From contig QHBU01000008.1 in assembly GCA_003244045.1 (NCBI GenBank), positions 1 to 52,562 of the forward strand: a DNA stretch of 52,562 nucleotides, written 5' to 3'. The first letter of the stretch is position 1; every line of letters starts with the position of its first letter. Both the position numbers and the translations under genes were made by a program. Origin of the DNA: Candidatus Aeolococcus gillhamiae. GTDB lineage: Bacteria > Chloroflexota > Dormibacteria > Aeolococcales > Aeolococcaceae. The notes beneath the pieces were generated by a model. It was not told where the DNA came from and did not search any database. It saw only the letters and a list, made by a program, of their open reading frames with translations. Shown here piece after piece: positions 1 to 10,091 of the stretch.

Positions 1-365
1 GTCACCCCGAGCACGGTCATGGGCCCGTTGCTCCCCACCAGTGCGCCGACTGTGGCCGCAAGAGTGCTGATTAGCACGCCGGGGCGCCATCCGGCCGAGC
101 GCCCGATCCCCAGCACGGCACCGACGCCCACGCCGGTGACCAGTCCGGCGAGCGGTCCCAGGCCGGCGAGCCGGTTCTGGCGCGCTTCGTCGTTGCCGGG
201 GATGGCCACGTGGGCCTCGCTCGCCAGCTTCTTCACGGTCTCCTGCGGCGTGCTGCTCGTCGGTCGCGCCCGAATCGCCATGTCCAGGTAGGTGACCGCA
301 TTGAGCGCCGTCGTCCCTGCCGCGCCCGCGGCAGCGCCGATCAGCAGGCCGCGTCCGATGCCCAT
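1..365 (-). CDS. Partial small membrane protein (3' end outside the window)
   Basis: Minus-strand frame from ATG at 365 stays open to the window edge: MGIGRGLLIGAAAGAAGTTALNAVTYLDMAIRARPTSSTPQETVKKLASEAHV...GLVTGVGVGAVLGIGRSAGWRPGVLISTLAATVGALVGSNGPMTVLG; Gly/Ala-rich TM segments. Confidence 0.6.
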   Translation of the reverse strand, partial: MGIGRGLLIGAAAGAAGTTALNAVTYLDMAIRARPTSSTPQETVKKLASEAHVAIPGNDEARQNRLAGLGPLAGLVTGVGVGAVLGIGRSAGWRPGVLISTLAATVGALVGSNGPMTVLGV

Positions 366-523
366 GTGTTCAACGGTACCGCATGCCTAGCATGGAACCG
401 ACGCCCGTTCAGAGTCCTGGCCGGCAGCGTCTGACAGTCGTCGCACAGCGCTGATTGTGGCTGTCCTCCAGCGAGTACGCGCCGCTATTGGCGGTCTCCG
501 ATTCGACGACGCACCGTCGTTGA

Positions 524-2356
524 ATGTGGCACGTGACAAGAGCTGTGCGACGGCGACGCCTGACTTGGTTGGCCGGAGGCGCAACTCTCGCTGCAGCGGT
601 GACCTTCGTCGGGGTCCCCGTCGCCGACCGAGTAGCGGTGGCGTCCGCGGCAGGTGTGCCACGCACCTCGCTCGGAGCCTGGTCGGCAACTGTACCGAGC
701 GCGCCTCCTACGCCATGTCCGTCCCCATCGCCATCCCCCTCACCCCGAGGTGGCGTGAGCAAGGACTGCCCGACGCCGGTTCCGAGTCCCTCGAGTAATC
801 CGAGCCCGCCTCCCACGGCGCCACCGAGTCCACCCGTCCCATCCCCAACCGCATCGCAGCCTCTCAGCCCGGCAGCTACCGCCGCCGCCCTGCCTCCGGG
901 CACCGGCGCGGTGATCATCGACGCGGCACTGGCCCCGAAGCGCGATGCACCTGTGAGTCATCCGCAGCCAAGCTTCCGGCCACCGCCATTGCTCCACTTC
1001 GATCCCTACGCCGCTGCCTTCGGTCCGCCTGCACCGTCCGGACTGCGGCCTGCGGTCCGTGACGCCACTCTGCGCTCGCCGAGATCGTCGACGTCGAACG
1101 AGGCCCTGATGCTTCTCGCCGCCACGTGCGCGATCCTGATGTTGCTCGGGCGGAGACGGTCAGATGCCGCTCCGGCGGCGTTCCCAGGCGGCCGATGGCC
1201 ACGAGGCGGAGTCTTGGCGCGACAAGGAGTGACCCGACGTGTGCGAGTGTGGGTGTCCTTCCACTGCTTCGTCTCTCGACGATCCGCGATCGCGGCTGGA
1301 GTCGCGCTGCTCGGGGTGCTCACCGTTCCTGGCGCTTGGTCACCAGCGCCGGCGCCGACCAACGCACGCATCGCCGCGGCTCAGCGTCAGCCGGCAGTCG
1401 TCAGTGCGCGTGAAAGACGAGTCGCCGCGAGCGCGCGTCCTCAAGTCGCGATGCCCGCGACAATTTCTGCCACTTCTGTCTGGTCCACCTTCGTCCAGCT
1501 GGAGGCCGAGATTGCTGACCACCAGGAGATGCTCGCCCAGCAGCAGCGACAGCTCGCGACACTGACCTCCCAGGACATGGCTCCTTCCTCGGCCGGCCGC
1601 CCAGCAGATGTCATCGAGACGGGTTCGCGTGCGACCGCGCTCCGCGTGCTGGTGTTGCAGCAGCAGACGGTCCTGGGTGAGTACCACGCCAGCCTGCGAG
1701 AAGAGTTTCAGTTCTTCGTCGCAGTAGCGCAGGATGCGGCGTTGCGGGACGCCCTAACAGTGGCAGCGATCCAGACACCAGCCGCTGCCGCGGTGAACGT
1801 CGACCTCGGCGCCGTGGTCTCGGAGCTGCAGCAGCAACGAGCGGCGACCGCTGCCGCATCCGCTGTGCCCGTTGAGGCAATTGTTCGGCAGATCAGCCTG
1901 GTCGCGCGACCTCCCAGATTCCTGGCGCCGGTTGGCGGCGTCGTGTCCCAGGGCTTCGGCCCGACCAACTTGGCAATGGAGCCGTCGATCATGTTCCAGG
2001 GAGTGACTTACGCGCACTTCCACACAGGCATTGACATCATGAACGTCCTCGATAGCCCGATTGCGGCGGCGGCGGCCGGGCAGGTGACCTTCGCCGGGAG
2101 TGATCGCGACGCCTCCGGTCACCTCGTCGGCTACGGGAACTACGTTGTCGTTGCTCATGGAGGCGGCTACATGACGGTCTACGGGCACTTGGACAAGGTC
2201 CTCGTGGCCACCGGTCAGGTCGTTGGCGCTGGCGAGGAGATTGGGTTGCTGGGCTCCAGTGGCTGGTCCACCGGCCCCCATCTGCACTTTGCGATTCGCC
2301 TCAAGGGGATCTTCGTCGATCCCGAAACCCTGCTCGGCAGCGCGGTACGTCCGTGA
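524..2356 (+). CDS. Secreted M23-family (lysostaphin-type) metallopeptidase with proline-rich N-terminal region and coiled coil
   Basis: C-terminal HFHTGIDIMN...VVVAHGGGYMTVYGHLDKVLV...GSSGWSTGPHLHFAI matches M23 metal-binding motifs; coiled-coil LEAEIADHQEMLAQQQRQLATL. The true start is uncertain because there is a second signal/TM-like segment near residue 240. Confidence 0.8.
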   Translation: MWHVTRAVRRRRLTWLAGGATLAAAVTFVGVPVADRVAVASAAGVPRTSLGAWSATVPSAPPTPCPSPSPSPSPRGGVSKDCPTPVPSPSSNPSPPPTAPPSPPVPSPTASQPLSPAATAAALPPGTGAVIIDAALAPKRDAPVSHPQPSFRPPPLLHFDPYAAAFGPPAPSGLRPAVRDATLRSPRSSTSNEALMLLAATCAILMLLGRRRSDAAPAAFPGGRWPRGGVLARQGVTRRVRVWVSFHCFVSRRSAIAAGVALLGVLTVPGAWSPAPAPTNARIAAAQRQPAVVSARERRVAASARPQVAMPATISATSVWSTFVQLEAEIADHQEMLAQQQRQLATLTSQDMAPSSAGRPADVIETGSRATALRVLVLQQQTVLGEYHASLREEFQFFVAVAQDAALRDALTVAAIQTPAAAAVNVDLGAVVSELQQQRAATAAASAVPVEAIVRQISLVARPPRFLAPVGGVVSQGFGPTNLAMEPSIMFQGVTYAHFHTGIDIMNVLDSPIAAAAAGQVTFAGSDRDASGHLVGYGNYVVVAHGGGYMTVYGHLDKVLVATGQVVGAGEEIGLLGSSGWSTGPHLHFAIRLKGIFVDPETLLGSAVRP

Positions 2357-2570
2357 GGATTCCATGTCCGGCGGCGCTTTAGGTGGGGATGCACAAGAGG
2401 GTGGCAACGGTCCGTGGCGCCTTTTCGCTATTGAAAACGACGCTGGGGAGCGCGTCGTGTGTGGAAATACGGAGGTGGCGAGCGTCCGGCTCCGTCACCC
2501 ACGTCGGCGAGACGCGGGTGCCCCTGCCGCGACCACAGACCACACCACAGACCACCAAGGAGGGGCCCAG

Positions 2571-2834
2571 ATGCCAGGGGTAACACGCCGCGGTTTCATG
2601 TACTCGTCAGGCGCCGCCGCCGCGGGCTTGGCCACGGCCGGCGTTGCCGGCGGTGCGCTGTCGGGAATTCTCGGCTCTGCGGCACCCAGTCTCGCCACCG
2701 CCAACGCGGACCAGCGAATGGTCGCGTACGTGCGCGACGGCTCCAAGGGCGAGGTGACCGTGATGGTGGGAGACCGCGCAGTGACCTTCCACGACGCTCA
2801 GCTCGTCCGTCGCATGCAGAAGGCAATCGCGTGA
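2571..2834 (+). CDS. Small protein (87 aa) with twin-arginine signal
   Basis: SD AAGGAGGGG upstream of ATG at 2571; MPGVTRRGFMYSSGAAAAGLATAGVAGG has an RR-x-F Tat signal followed by a hydrophobic stretch. Confidence 0.75.
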   Translation: MPGVTRRGFMYSSGAAAAGLATAGVAGGALSGILGSAAPSLATANADQRMVAYVRDGSKGEVTVMVGDRAVTFHDAQLVRRMQKAIA

Positions 2835-2880
2835 TCGACACGCTCACCACACCCGCAACGCCAGGAGGGGAGTAACCACC

Positions 2881-4308
2881 ATGTCGTCCCACAGGGAAGC
2901 GCCGGCAATCTCCGAGGACCCGGTCGCTGACAATACCGACGTCTACGCCTTCGTCAGTCCTGACAAGCCCAGTACGGTCACGTTGATCGCCAACTTCGTC
3001 CCGTTGGAAGACCCGGCGGGGGGACCGAACTTCTTCGTGTTCGGCGACAGCGTGCTGTATCAGATCCATGTCGACAACGACGGCGACGGGCTGGCCGAGG
3101 TCACGTACGGGTTCTCGTTTAGCACCACGTACGCGTATCCCAACTCGTTCCTGTACAACGTGGGCCCGATCACCTCGATCAGCAGTCCCAACCTGAACCG
3201 ACGTCAGGTGTACACGGTCACCCGCACCACCGATGCGGGCACCGTGACGCTGGGCAGCGGGCTGGCCTGCCCACCGTGCAACATCGGGCCGGCGTCCACG
3301 CCGGACTACGACGACCTGGCTGGGGAGGCGGTTCACAACCTGGGCGGAGGTCGGACCGTGTTCGCCGGCCAGCGAGCCGAGGGCTTCTACGTCGACCTCG
3401 GCGCCATCTTCGACCTCGGCGACCTGCGGCCCTTCCAGAGCCTGCACATCGCCACCCACATGCCCAACAGCCAGGGCATCAACGCCACCAAGTACAAGAA
3501 CGTTCACTCGATCGCCCTCCAGGTTCCCAAGACAGACCTCACAGCCGGTGGCAGCGCTCCCGCCGACCCCACCAAGACCAGCTCGACGGTCGGCGTGTGG
3601 GCCACGGCCAGCCGCCAGATGTCGCGGATGTACGAGGCCAACGGCACCATCCTTGACACCGGCGGCCGCGTGCAGGTCTCGCGGCTGGGCAACCCGCTCG
3701 TCAACGAGGTTCTCATCCCGGTCGGCAAGAAGGACTACTGGAACTCTCAGCAGCCGGTCAATGAGAGCCAGTTTGCGCAGTACTTCGCCCATCCCGAGCT
3801 GGCATCTCTGCTGCCGGGCCTTTACCCGGGGGTCTTCCCCCACCTCAACGCCCTGAACAAGTCCGGCAAGCCACGCGCGGACATCGAGGCGATCTTCCTC
3901 ACCGGCATCCCCGCAGGCCTTATCCCGGGCTTCCAGAACTACACGGGATCGGTGCAGGCGGAGCAGCTCCGTCTCAACATGGCGATCCCGCCGACCACCA
4001 GCAAGCCCAGCAACCTCGGTCTTCTCGGCATGGACCCGGCGGGCTTCCCCAACGGGAGGCGCGTCTTCGACGACGTCACAACCATCGAGTTGCGGGCGCT
4101 CGCCGGCGTGACCTACGCGCTGGTCGACAAAAGCTACGTGCCCGACAAGGCTGCCGGGGAGATCACCCAGGGAATCAACTCGAGCAACACCGACCTGACC
4201 GCGGACAACACGGTGCACTACCGGTCCGCGTTCCCGTACTTGGGCCATCCCCACGCGGGCTTCGATGTTCCCAACGACAACGAGCCCGCCCCGGTCACCA
4301 GGTACTAG
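2881..4308 (+). CDS. DUF4331 family protein
   Basis: N-terminus SSHREAPAISEDPVADNTDVYAFVSPDKPSTVTLIANFVPLEDPAGGPNFFVFGD is typical of DUF4331; SD AGGAGGGG upstream. Confidence 0.85.
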   Translation: MSSHREAPAISEDPVADNTDVYAFVSPDKPSTVTLIANFVPLEDPAGGPNFFVFGDSVLYQIHVDNDGDGLAEVTYGFSFSTTYAYPNSFLYNVGPITSISSPNLNRRQVYTVTRTTDAGTVTLGSGLACPPCNIGPASTPDYDDLAGEAVHNLGGGRTVFAGQRAEGFYVDLGAIFDLGDLRPFQSLHIATHMPNSQGINATKYKNVHSIALQVPKTDLTAGGSAPADPTKTSSTVGVWATASRQMSRMYEANGTILDTGGRVQVSRLGNPLVNEVLIPVGKKDYWNSQQPVNESQFAQYFAHPELASLLPGLYPGVFPHLNALNKSGKPRADIEAIFLTGIPAGLIPGFQNYTGSVQAEQLRLNMAIPPTTSKPSNLGLLGMDPAGFPNGRRVFDDVTTIELRALAGVTYALVDKSYVPDKAAGEITQGINSSNTDLTADNTVHYRSAFPYLGHPHAGFDVPNDNEPAPVTRY

Positions 4309-4318
4309 AGGAGGGCCC

Positions 4319-4344
4319 GCTGGGGGCGACGCGTCGCCCCCAGC
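4319..4344. repeat. 26-bp perfect palindrome GCTGGGGGCGACGCGTCGCCCCCAGC
   Basis: Sequence equals its own reverse complement; lies 11 bp after the DUF4331 stop codon. Confidence 0.9.
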
Positions 4345-4358
4345 CCCGCCTTGAGCAG

Positions 4359-4721
4359 ATGGCTGAACACAACGATCTCGGACCCACCGGCGCCGGATCT
4401 GTCGTCGCGAACATCGGCGGCGACCGCGGCGCGCTGGTTCTCTACACGCCGGAGTCCATGGTCGGTGCCGAGATTGAGGTCAGCCTGGCAGCCGGCGGCG
4501 TCAGAACGCACGTGGCTGTTCGCGAGCGACGTGCGGGAGCCGAGCGACAGTTCGCCGCCTTCTATCCCACCCTCGTCGCTGGAGAGTACGTCGTGTGGGA
4601 CGCGTCGTCACGCCCCACAGGGATGGTCACCATCGTCGGCGGAGAGGTGGCTGAGTTGTCTGTACGTATCACCGACCGCGCTCGCGGTCAGCATCACTTC
4701 TCGCTTTCGCCCGGGACCTGA
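4359..4721 (+). CDS. Conserved hypothetical protein
   Basis: 120-aa ORF with orderly domain-like sequence (GDRGALVLYTPESMVGAEIEVSLAAGG...RTHVAVRERR...YVVWDASSRPTGMVTIVGGEVAELSV). Confidence 0.6.
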   Translation: MAEHNDLGPTGAGSVVANIGGDRGALVLYTPESMVGAEIEVSLAAGGVRTHVAVRERRAGAERQFAAFYPTLVAGEYVVWDASSRPTGMVTIVGGEVAELSVRITDRARGQHHFSLSPGT

Positions 4722-4786
4722 AATCGCCTGCTGAGGGCGTCCGGCTGGCCACGTCAACCGGTGACAATCAACAGAGGTCATACGCC

Positions 4787-5104
4787 ATGCCATTCGTCGG
4801 GACCGGTCACATTTGGCTGATCGGGATACTGCTGATCATCGTTCTGATCATCTGGGGCCCTGGTAAGCTCCCCGATGTCGGATCTGGAATGGGTCGGGCC
4901 ATTCGCGAGTTCCGCAAGGCCTCCGAGTCAACCAAGGCAGAGTTCTCCAAGGCGACCACCATGGGGACGTCCGACGGGCCTGTCGCCACGGTGCCTGTGG
5001 TGCCTGTGGTGCCCTCGCCGGCGGCCGTTGCCGACCCGGTCCCGGTTGCCGCCGGTGTGACCCACGACGCCGGCGGCGAGGGCAACCACCGCACGCCGAG
5101 CTGA
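4787..5104 (+). CDS. tatA: Sec-independent (Tat) translocase subunit TatA
   Basis: Short N-terminal TM then GPGKLPDVGSGMGRAIREFRKASES, the TatA/B amphipathic helix motif. Confidence 0.85.
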   Translation: MPFVGTGHIWLIGILLIIVLIIWGPGKLPDVGSGMGRAIREFRKASESTKAEFSKATTMGTSDGPVATVPVVPVVPSPAAVADPVPVAAGVTHDAGGEGNHRTPS

Positions 5105-5136
5105 CGTGACGTCGGCGACGCGGAGGGGGTGAGCGG

Positions 5137-5879
5137 GTGCAGGGGGTGGCCGGCGACGAACGCCGTATGCCGGTCCTCCAGCACCTCGAGGAGCTCAGGC
5201 GCGTCCTGATCATCTCGACGCTTGCCTGGGCTGCAGCCACCGTGGCGGCACTCGTTTTCCACGCGGCGATTTTCGAGTTCCTACTCCATCCCTTGGTCTC
5301 CGTCCTGGCAAAGACCAACCACATCACGTCGTCCGCGATCTTCACCAGCCTCACCGAGGGGCTCACGATTCCCATCAAGATCTCGGCGATCGTCGGATTC
5401 GTCGCAGCTTTGCCAGTGATCATCTGGCAGACGTGGGAGTTCACGTCGCCAGGGCTTCGCCCGGTCGAGAAGAAGTTCGTCGGACCGTTCATCGCCTCCG
5501 CGATGCTGCTCTTCGCAGGTGGCGCGGCATTTGCCTACCTGGTGATGCCGATCGGGCTCAACTTTCTGGCCACGTTCCTCGGCAACAGTGCGGTCTACCT
5601 GCCCGACATCGACTCGTACCTATCCTTCCTGCTGCTCCTGATCGTTGCTTTCGGGGTGACATTCGAGTTGCCCGTCATCGTCATCCTCCTCGGCGTGCTC
5701 GGCGTCGTCTCCTCCCGTCTGCTACGCGCCAAGCGCAAGCTGATCTGGGGGCGATCATCGGCGCTGCCCTGCTGGTCACGCCGGGTGCAGACCCGTATAC
5801 CCCGACTGCCTTGTTCGTCCCGCTGATCCTCTTTTTCGAGGCCTCCGTTCTCATCCTTGACAAGGTGCTGAAGCGATGA
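5137..5879 (+). CDS. tatC: Tat translocase subunit TatC, interrupted by an apparent 1-nt frameshift
   Basis: Frame 1 (5137..5826) is TatC-like (MPVLQHLEELRRVLIISTLAW...LRPVEKKFVGPFI...) until KLIWG at ~5751. The +1 frame then continues AIIGAALLVTPGADPYTPTALFVPLILFFEASVLILDKVLKR to 5879. Confidence 0.85.
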
Positions 5880-5907
5880 CGGCTGACTGACCCAGTTTGC
5901 GCTCGGC

Positions 5908-6138
5908 TTGCTGCTCGCCACGCGCCTTGTGCCCGGTCGTCTGCGGGGCGCGGGGCTCGGCCTCTTGGCTGTCGCGATCAGTGAGGCGGCCCTGCAGAGG
6001 TTGCCGGCCAGCATCAGCGCTCCGGGGGTGTATCGGGCCTTCGACGACGGTTGGGGTTTTGGCCTCTTGATCGCTGCCTACGGCGCTGTGGTGACGCTCG
6101 CGGCGAGTCGCTCGCTGAGGTCACGGCAGCGCCCATAG
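5908..6138 (+). CDS. Small hypothetical membrane protein
   Basis: 76-aa hydrophobic ORF directly downstream of tatC in the same orientation. Confidence 0.4.
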   Translation: MLLATRLVPGRLRGAGLGLLAVAISEAALQRLPASISAPGVYRAFDDGWGFGLLIAAYGAVVTLAASRSLRSRQRP

Positions 6139-6262
6139 CGAGACAGGGCGCGGGCTCAGTTGGGAGGCGCGCCCTCATGCTGACGGGGTGTGACCAGGCC
6201 TTCGCGGCCTCGCTCCACGAGCCAGACGTCGGTGGTGAGGTGATCTACGCTTTGATTGGCCA

Positions 6263-6966
<704 letters not shown>

Positions 6967-6970
<4 letters not shown>

Positions 6971-8310
6971 GTTGGCGTGACGGGATCGCGCTGGCGCTGC
7001 GCAGCATCAGGCGCAGGCCGGCACGAACGGTGCTCACCATTCTCGCTGTTGCACTGGGCAGCGGGCTCCTCGTTGCCCTGGTGGCGATCGCACAGGTGGC
7101 CGACACGCAGGTGATCGGCCAGCTCGGCAAGGGCGGTCCGACCAGCGCCATCACCGTACTGCCCGCCGCCGCGACGAGCGCGCAGCTTGGCAGCGACTCA
7201 GCTCAGTCAGGTCAGCCCAACCCGATCACCGCCGAGACGGTGCGCACGATCAGCCGTGCTTCGGCGGTCAGCTCCATCCAGACGGTGATCAGCCAGGCGG
7301 TTATCGTCGTGCCACCACCGCTGGGCCAGTCGATCCCCAACTTCCTCGGTGAAGATCCTGACCGCGGGTTGGCCAGGACGTTCTTCGACAACCTCATCGG
7401 CGTCGACCTGAACTCAGCCGGCAACCTGCCCATTACGCTCCTGGCCGGGCGTCTCCCAACTCCGGGTTCCATGTCCGAGGTGGCCGTGACGGCCGGGTAC
7501 CTCGATCACGTGGGTGTGGACGTCAAACACCCGGACAGGGTCCTCGGGAACGTGATCGAGATCGGCGCGCCGCAGGTCACCGATGCGTCCGCCGGCAGCG
7601 TCCGATCGCGGTGGACGCGCGCGGCAATCACCGGCGTGGTCGCGCAGAACGCGGGCAGCGGCAACCTCCTGGCCACCCAGGAGCTCGCATCCGCGGACCG
7701 CGCGTGGCAACTGGACGGTGTGGACGGCAGCAGCATCGGGCTCCCACTGCCGCCGTCACCATATGCCGGTCTGATCGTGGTGGCCGACTCCCTCAGTGAC
7801 GTGCACCAGGTGCGTGCTGAGATCACAACCCTCGGCTTCGCCAACAGCGCTCCGGAACACCTGGTGGCGTCCACGCAGCGCTACCTGCACGTCGTCGACA
7901 TCGTGCTCGGGGCCATCGGCACCATCGCCCTGGTCATCGCGGTGCTCGGCATCGCCAATGCCCTGCTCGCCGCCGTGCGCGAGCGGCGCCAGGAGATCGG
8001 CATCCTCAAGGCCATCGGCGCCCGCGACGGCGACATTCTCCGCTGGTTCCTCACCGAGGCCTTCCTGTGCGGTGGCATCGGTGGCATCCTTGGCACTCTG
8101 TTCGGATTGGGGGCGGTCGCCATCACTGCGCAAGTGGTGGACACGTACCTCGTTGGCCAGGGCCTCGCCAGCGTCTCGCTCGGGGGCGTTCCGATCCTCA
8201 CGGCGATGGTTGGGGTGTTCGGCTCGGTGCTGTTGTCGCTCCTCGCCGCCGCATGGCCGGCGCTACGCGCCGCGCGCCTGCCCGCTCGCGAGGCGGTCGG
8301 GGCACTGTGA
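6967..8310 (+). CDS. ABC transporter permease (FtsX/MacB-like)
   Basis: Overlaps the ATPase by 4 nt; N-terminal TM plus periplasmic domain, C-terminal FtsX motif (ANALLAAVRERRQEIGILKAIGARDGDILRWFLTEAF). Confidence 0.9.
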
Positions 8311-9080
8311 GACCCAGCGTGGCGAAGCTCGTGGGGACGGTGGCGCTCGCCGTGGCCTGCGCGAGCTGCGCCGGCGGCCCGCCTCCGCTCGCCTCGGGCC
8401 CGACGATTCCCGCGGCCGGCAGGCCGGTCGTCTACGCCGCGCTCGGCGCCAGTGAAACCGCGGGCACCGGCTTGAACGACACTTCGTTGCGTGCGCGGTA
8501 TGCGTGGCCGCAGCTGTTCTTCAATGCGGCGCTTCCGCGGGCGGCGACGTACTACAACTTCGCCGTGCCCGGCACCACCACCGAAGCGGCCCTGCGAGAG
8601 GAAGTCCCGCCGGCGCTTGCCGTGCACCCGGGCATAGTCACGGTCTTCTTCAGCATCGACGACCTGGTTCAGGGGGTGTCGCCGACTACCTTCGGCACCA
8701 ACCTGGACGCCATCGTCCACGCCATGCGCCAGGGCGGCCGGGCTCGGGTGCTCGTGGGCAACGCTCCGGCGATCGACACCCTCCCCGCATTTCTGGCCTG
8801 CCGAGGCGTGTCGTTCGAGGGGGTGCACTGCCCGGTGCTCGCGGGCGTCACCATTCCGCCGACGCAGGCTGTTGATGCCGCCGTGAGCGCCTATGACGCA
8901 GCCATCGCCGCGGTGGTCGCGCGCGAGGGCGCCACTCTGGTCGACCTGCGTGCCCACAGTGACCAGATCACCGCCCATCCCGAGGACGTCGCCCCGGACG
9001 GGTTGCACCCGAGTCCGCTCGGCGATCAGATGATCGCCCGGCTGTTCGCGACTGCGTTCGAGGTGAAGCGTGCCGGCTGA
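8307..9080 (+). CDS. SGNH/GDSL-like lipoprotein hydrolase
   Basis: GTG start overlaps the permease stop; lipobox-like VACASC; YAALGASETAGTG (block I), DGLHPSPLGDQMIA (block V). Confidence 0.75.
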   Translation: MRPSVAKLVGTVALAVACASCAGGPPPLASGPTIPAAGRPVVYAALGASETAGTGLNDTSLRARYAWPQLFFNAALPRAATYYNFAVPGTTTEAALREEVPPALAVHPGIVTVFFSIDDLVQGVSPTTFGTNLDAIVHAMRQGGRARVLVGNAPAIDTLPAFLACRGVSFEGVHCPVLAGVTIPPTQAVDAAVSAYDAAIAAVVAREGATLVDLRAHSDQITAHPEDVAPDGLHPSPLGDQMIARLFATAFEVKRAG

Positions 9081-9143
9081 GGGCGGGTTCAATCGGAGCT
9101 CAATGGCCCGTTACCGGCACGGCACCTCGGCACACGCACCTGG

Positions 9144-9264
9144 CGCCGCGATGAGCTACCGTGACAAGCGTCCCGGATCCGCTGAGGAGCGGGCGCCGGG
9201 AGTGGTCCGTCAACCTTCCGGCCGCGTATGAGGGGCAGGCCCCGGCGGGCGTGATGGCGGATCC
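9144..9264 (+). promoter_or_regulatory. Candidate SAM-I/SAM-IV clan riboswitch-like leader upstream of MTAP-like gene
   Basis: ATGAG...GACAAGC..CCCGG[CCGCTgaggAGCGG]CCGGG..CCGTCAACCTTCC..CCGCG..GGGGCAGGCCCC..GTGATGGCGG follows the SAM-IV-like order of conserved blocks; ends at the SD region. By-eye match from remembered consensus only. Confidence 0.5.
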
Positions 9265-9281
9265 GCGGAGGAGGACGTTCG

Positions 9282-10091
9282 TTGCCGTACGCTGAGTTTG
9301 CCGTGATCGGCGGCAGCGGTTTCTACGCGCTCATCGACGGTGAGGGCGCCGAACGGGTGGCCGTCGAGACACCGTATGGGGAGCCAAGCGACACCGTCGC
9401 GCTGGGCTTTGTCGCTGGGCGCATGGTGGCCTTCCTGCCGCGGCACGGCAGTGGGCACACCGTTCCGCCCCATCGCATCAACTACCGCGCCAACCTATGG
9501 GCGCTGGCCTCGCTCGGCGTGACGCGCGTGATCGCGCCATGTGCGGCCGGAAGCCTCCGCGCCGAGGTCGACCGTGGCGACGTCGTGGTCTGCGATCAGG
9601 TCATCGACCGCACCCGAGGACAGCGTCACGACACGTTCTTCGACGGACCGGAGGTGGCCCACCTCAGCGCGCCATCGCCCTACTGTGCCGAGCTGTCCGC
9701 CGCCGCGGCGACGGCGTGCACGCAGGCGGGTCTGCACACACACCACGGCGGGACCGTGCTGGTGATCGAAGGGCCGCGGTTCGCGACGGTCGCGGAGTCA
9801 CGTGAGTTCGCACGAACCGGAGCCCACATCATCAACATGACCCAGTACCCGGAGGTCGTGCTCGCCCAGGAGCTCGGCATGTGCTACGCGGGACTCGGAC
9901 TGGTCACCGATCATGACGCCGGAGTGGACCGCGACCAGCCGAGCCAGGCGGTGACCCAGGAGGAGGTGCTGCGCGTCTTTGCCGCCAACCTCGAGACGCT
10001 GCGCGCCGCGATCATACGGCTCATCGCCGCGTTGCCCGCGACGCGCGGCTGCGACTGTGCAGCGCGCCGGCCACAGACGATCAGGCATTGA
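9282..10091 (+). CDS. mtnP: S-methyl-5'-thioadenosine phosphorylase / purine nucleoside phosphorylase family
   Basis: AVIGGSGFY, LPRHGSGHTVPPHRINYRANLWALASLGV, PCAAGSLR, NMTQYPEVVLAQELGMCYAGLGLVTDHDAG; GGAGGAGG SD and TTG start. Confidence 0.9.
   Translation: MPYAEFAVIGGSGFYALIDGEGAERVAVETPYGEPSDTVALGFVAGRMVAFLPRHGSGHTVPPHRINYRANLWALASLGVTRVIAPCAAGSLRAEVDRGDVVVCDQVIDRTRGQRHDTFFDGPEVAHLSAPSPYCAELSAAAATACTQAGLHTHHGGTVLVIEGPRFATVAESREFARTGAHIINMTQYPEVVLAQELGMCYAGLGLVTDHDAGVDRDQPSQAVTQEEVLRVFAANLETLRAAIIRLIAALPATRGCDCAARRPQTIRH

Noticed and set aside
720-900. Pro/Ser-rich low-complexity DNA as a tandem repeat
   Set aside because: Explained as a proline-rich linker in the M23 protein; no regular nucleotide period.
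2596-4254. 552-aa minus-strand ORF antisense to DUF4331
   Set aside because: Shadow ORF; the plus strand has a good SD and a recognised domain.
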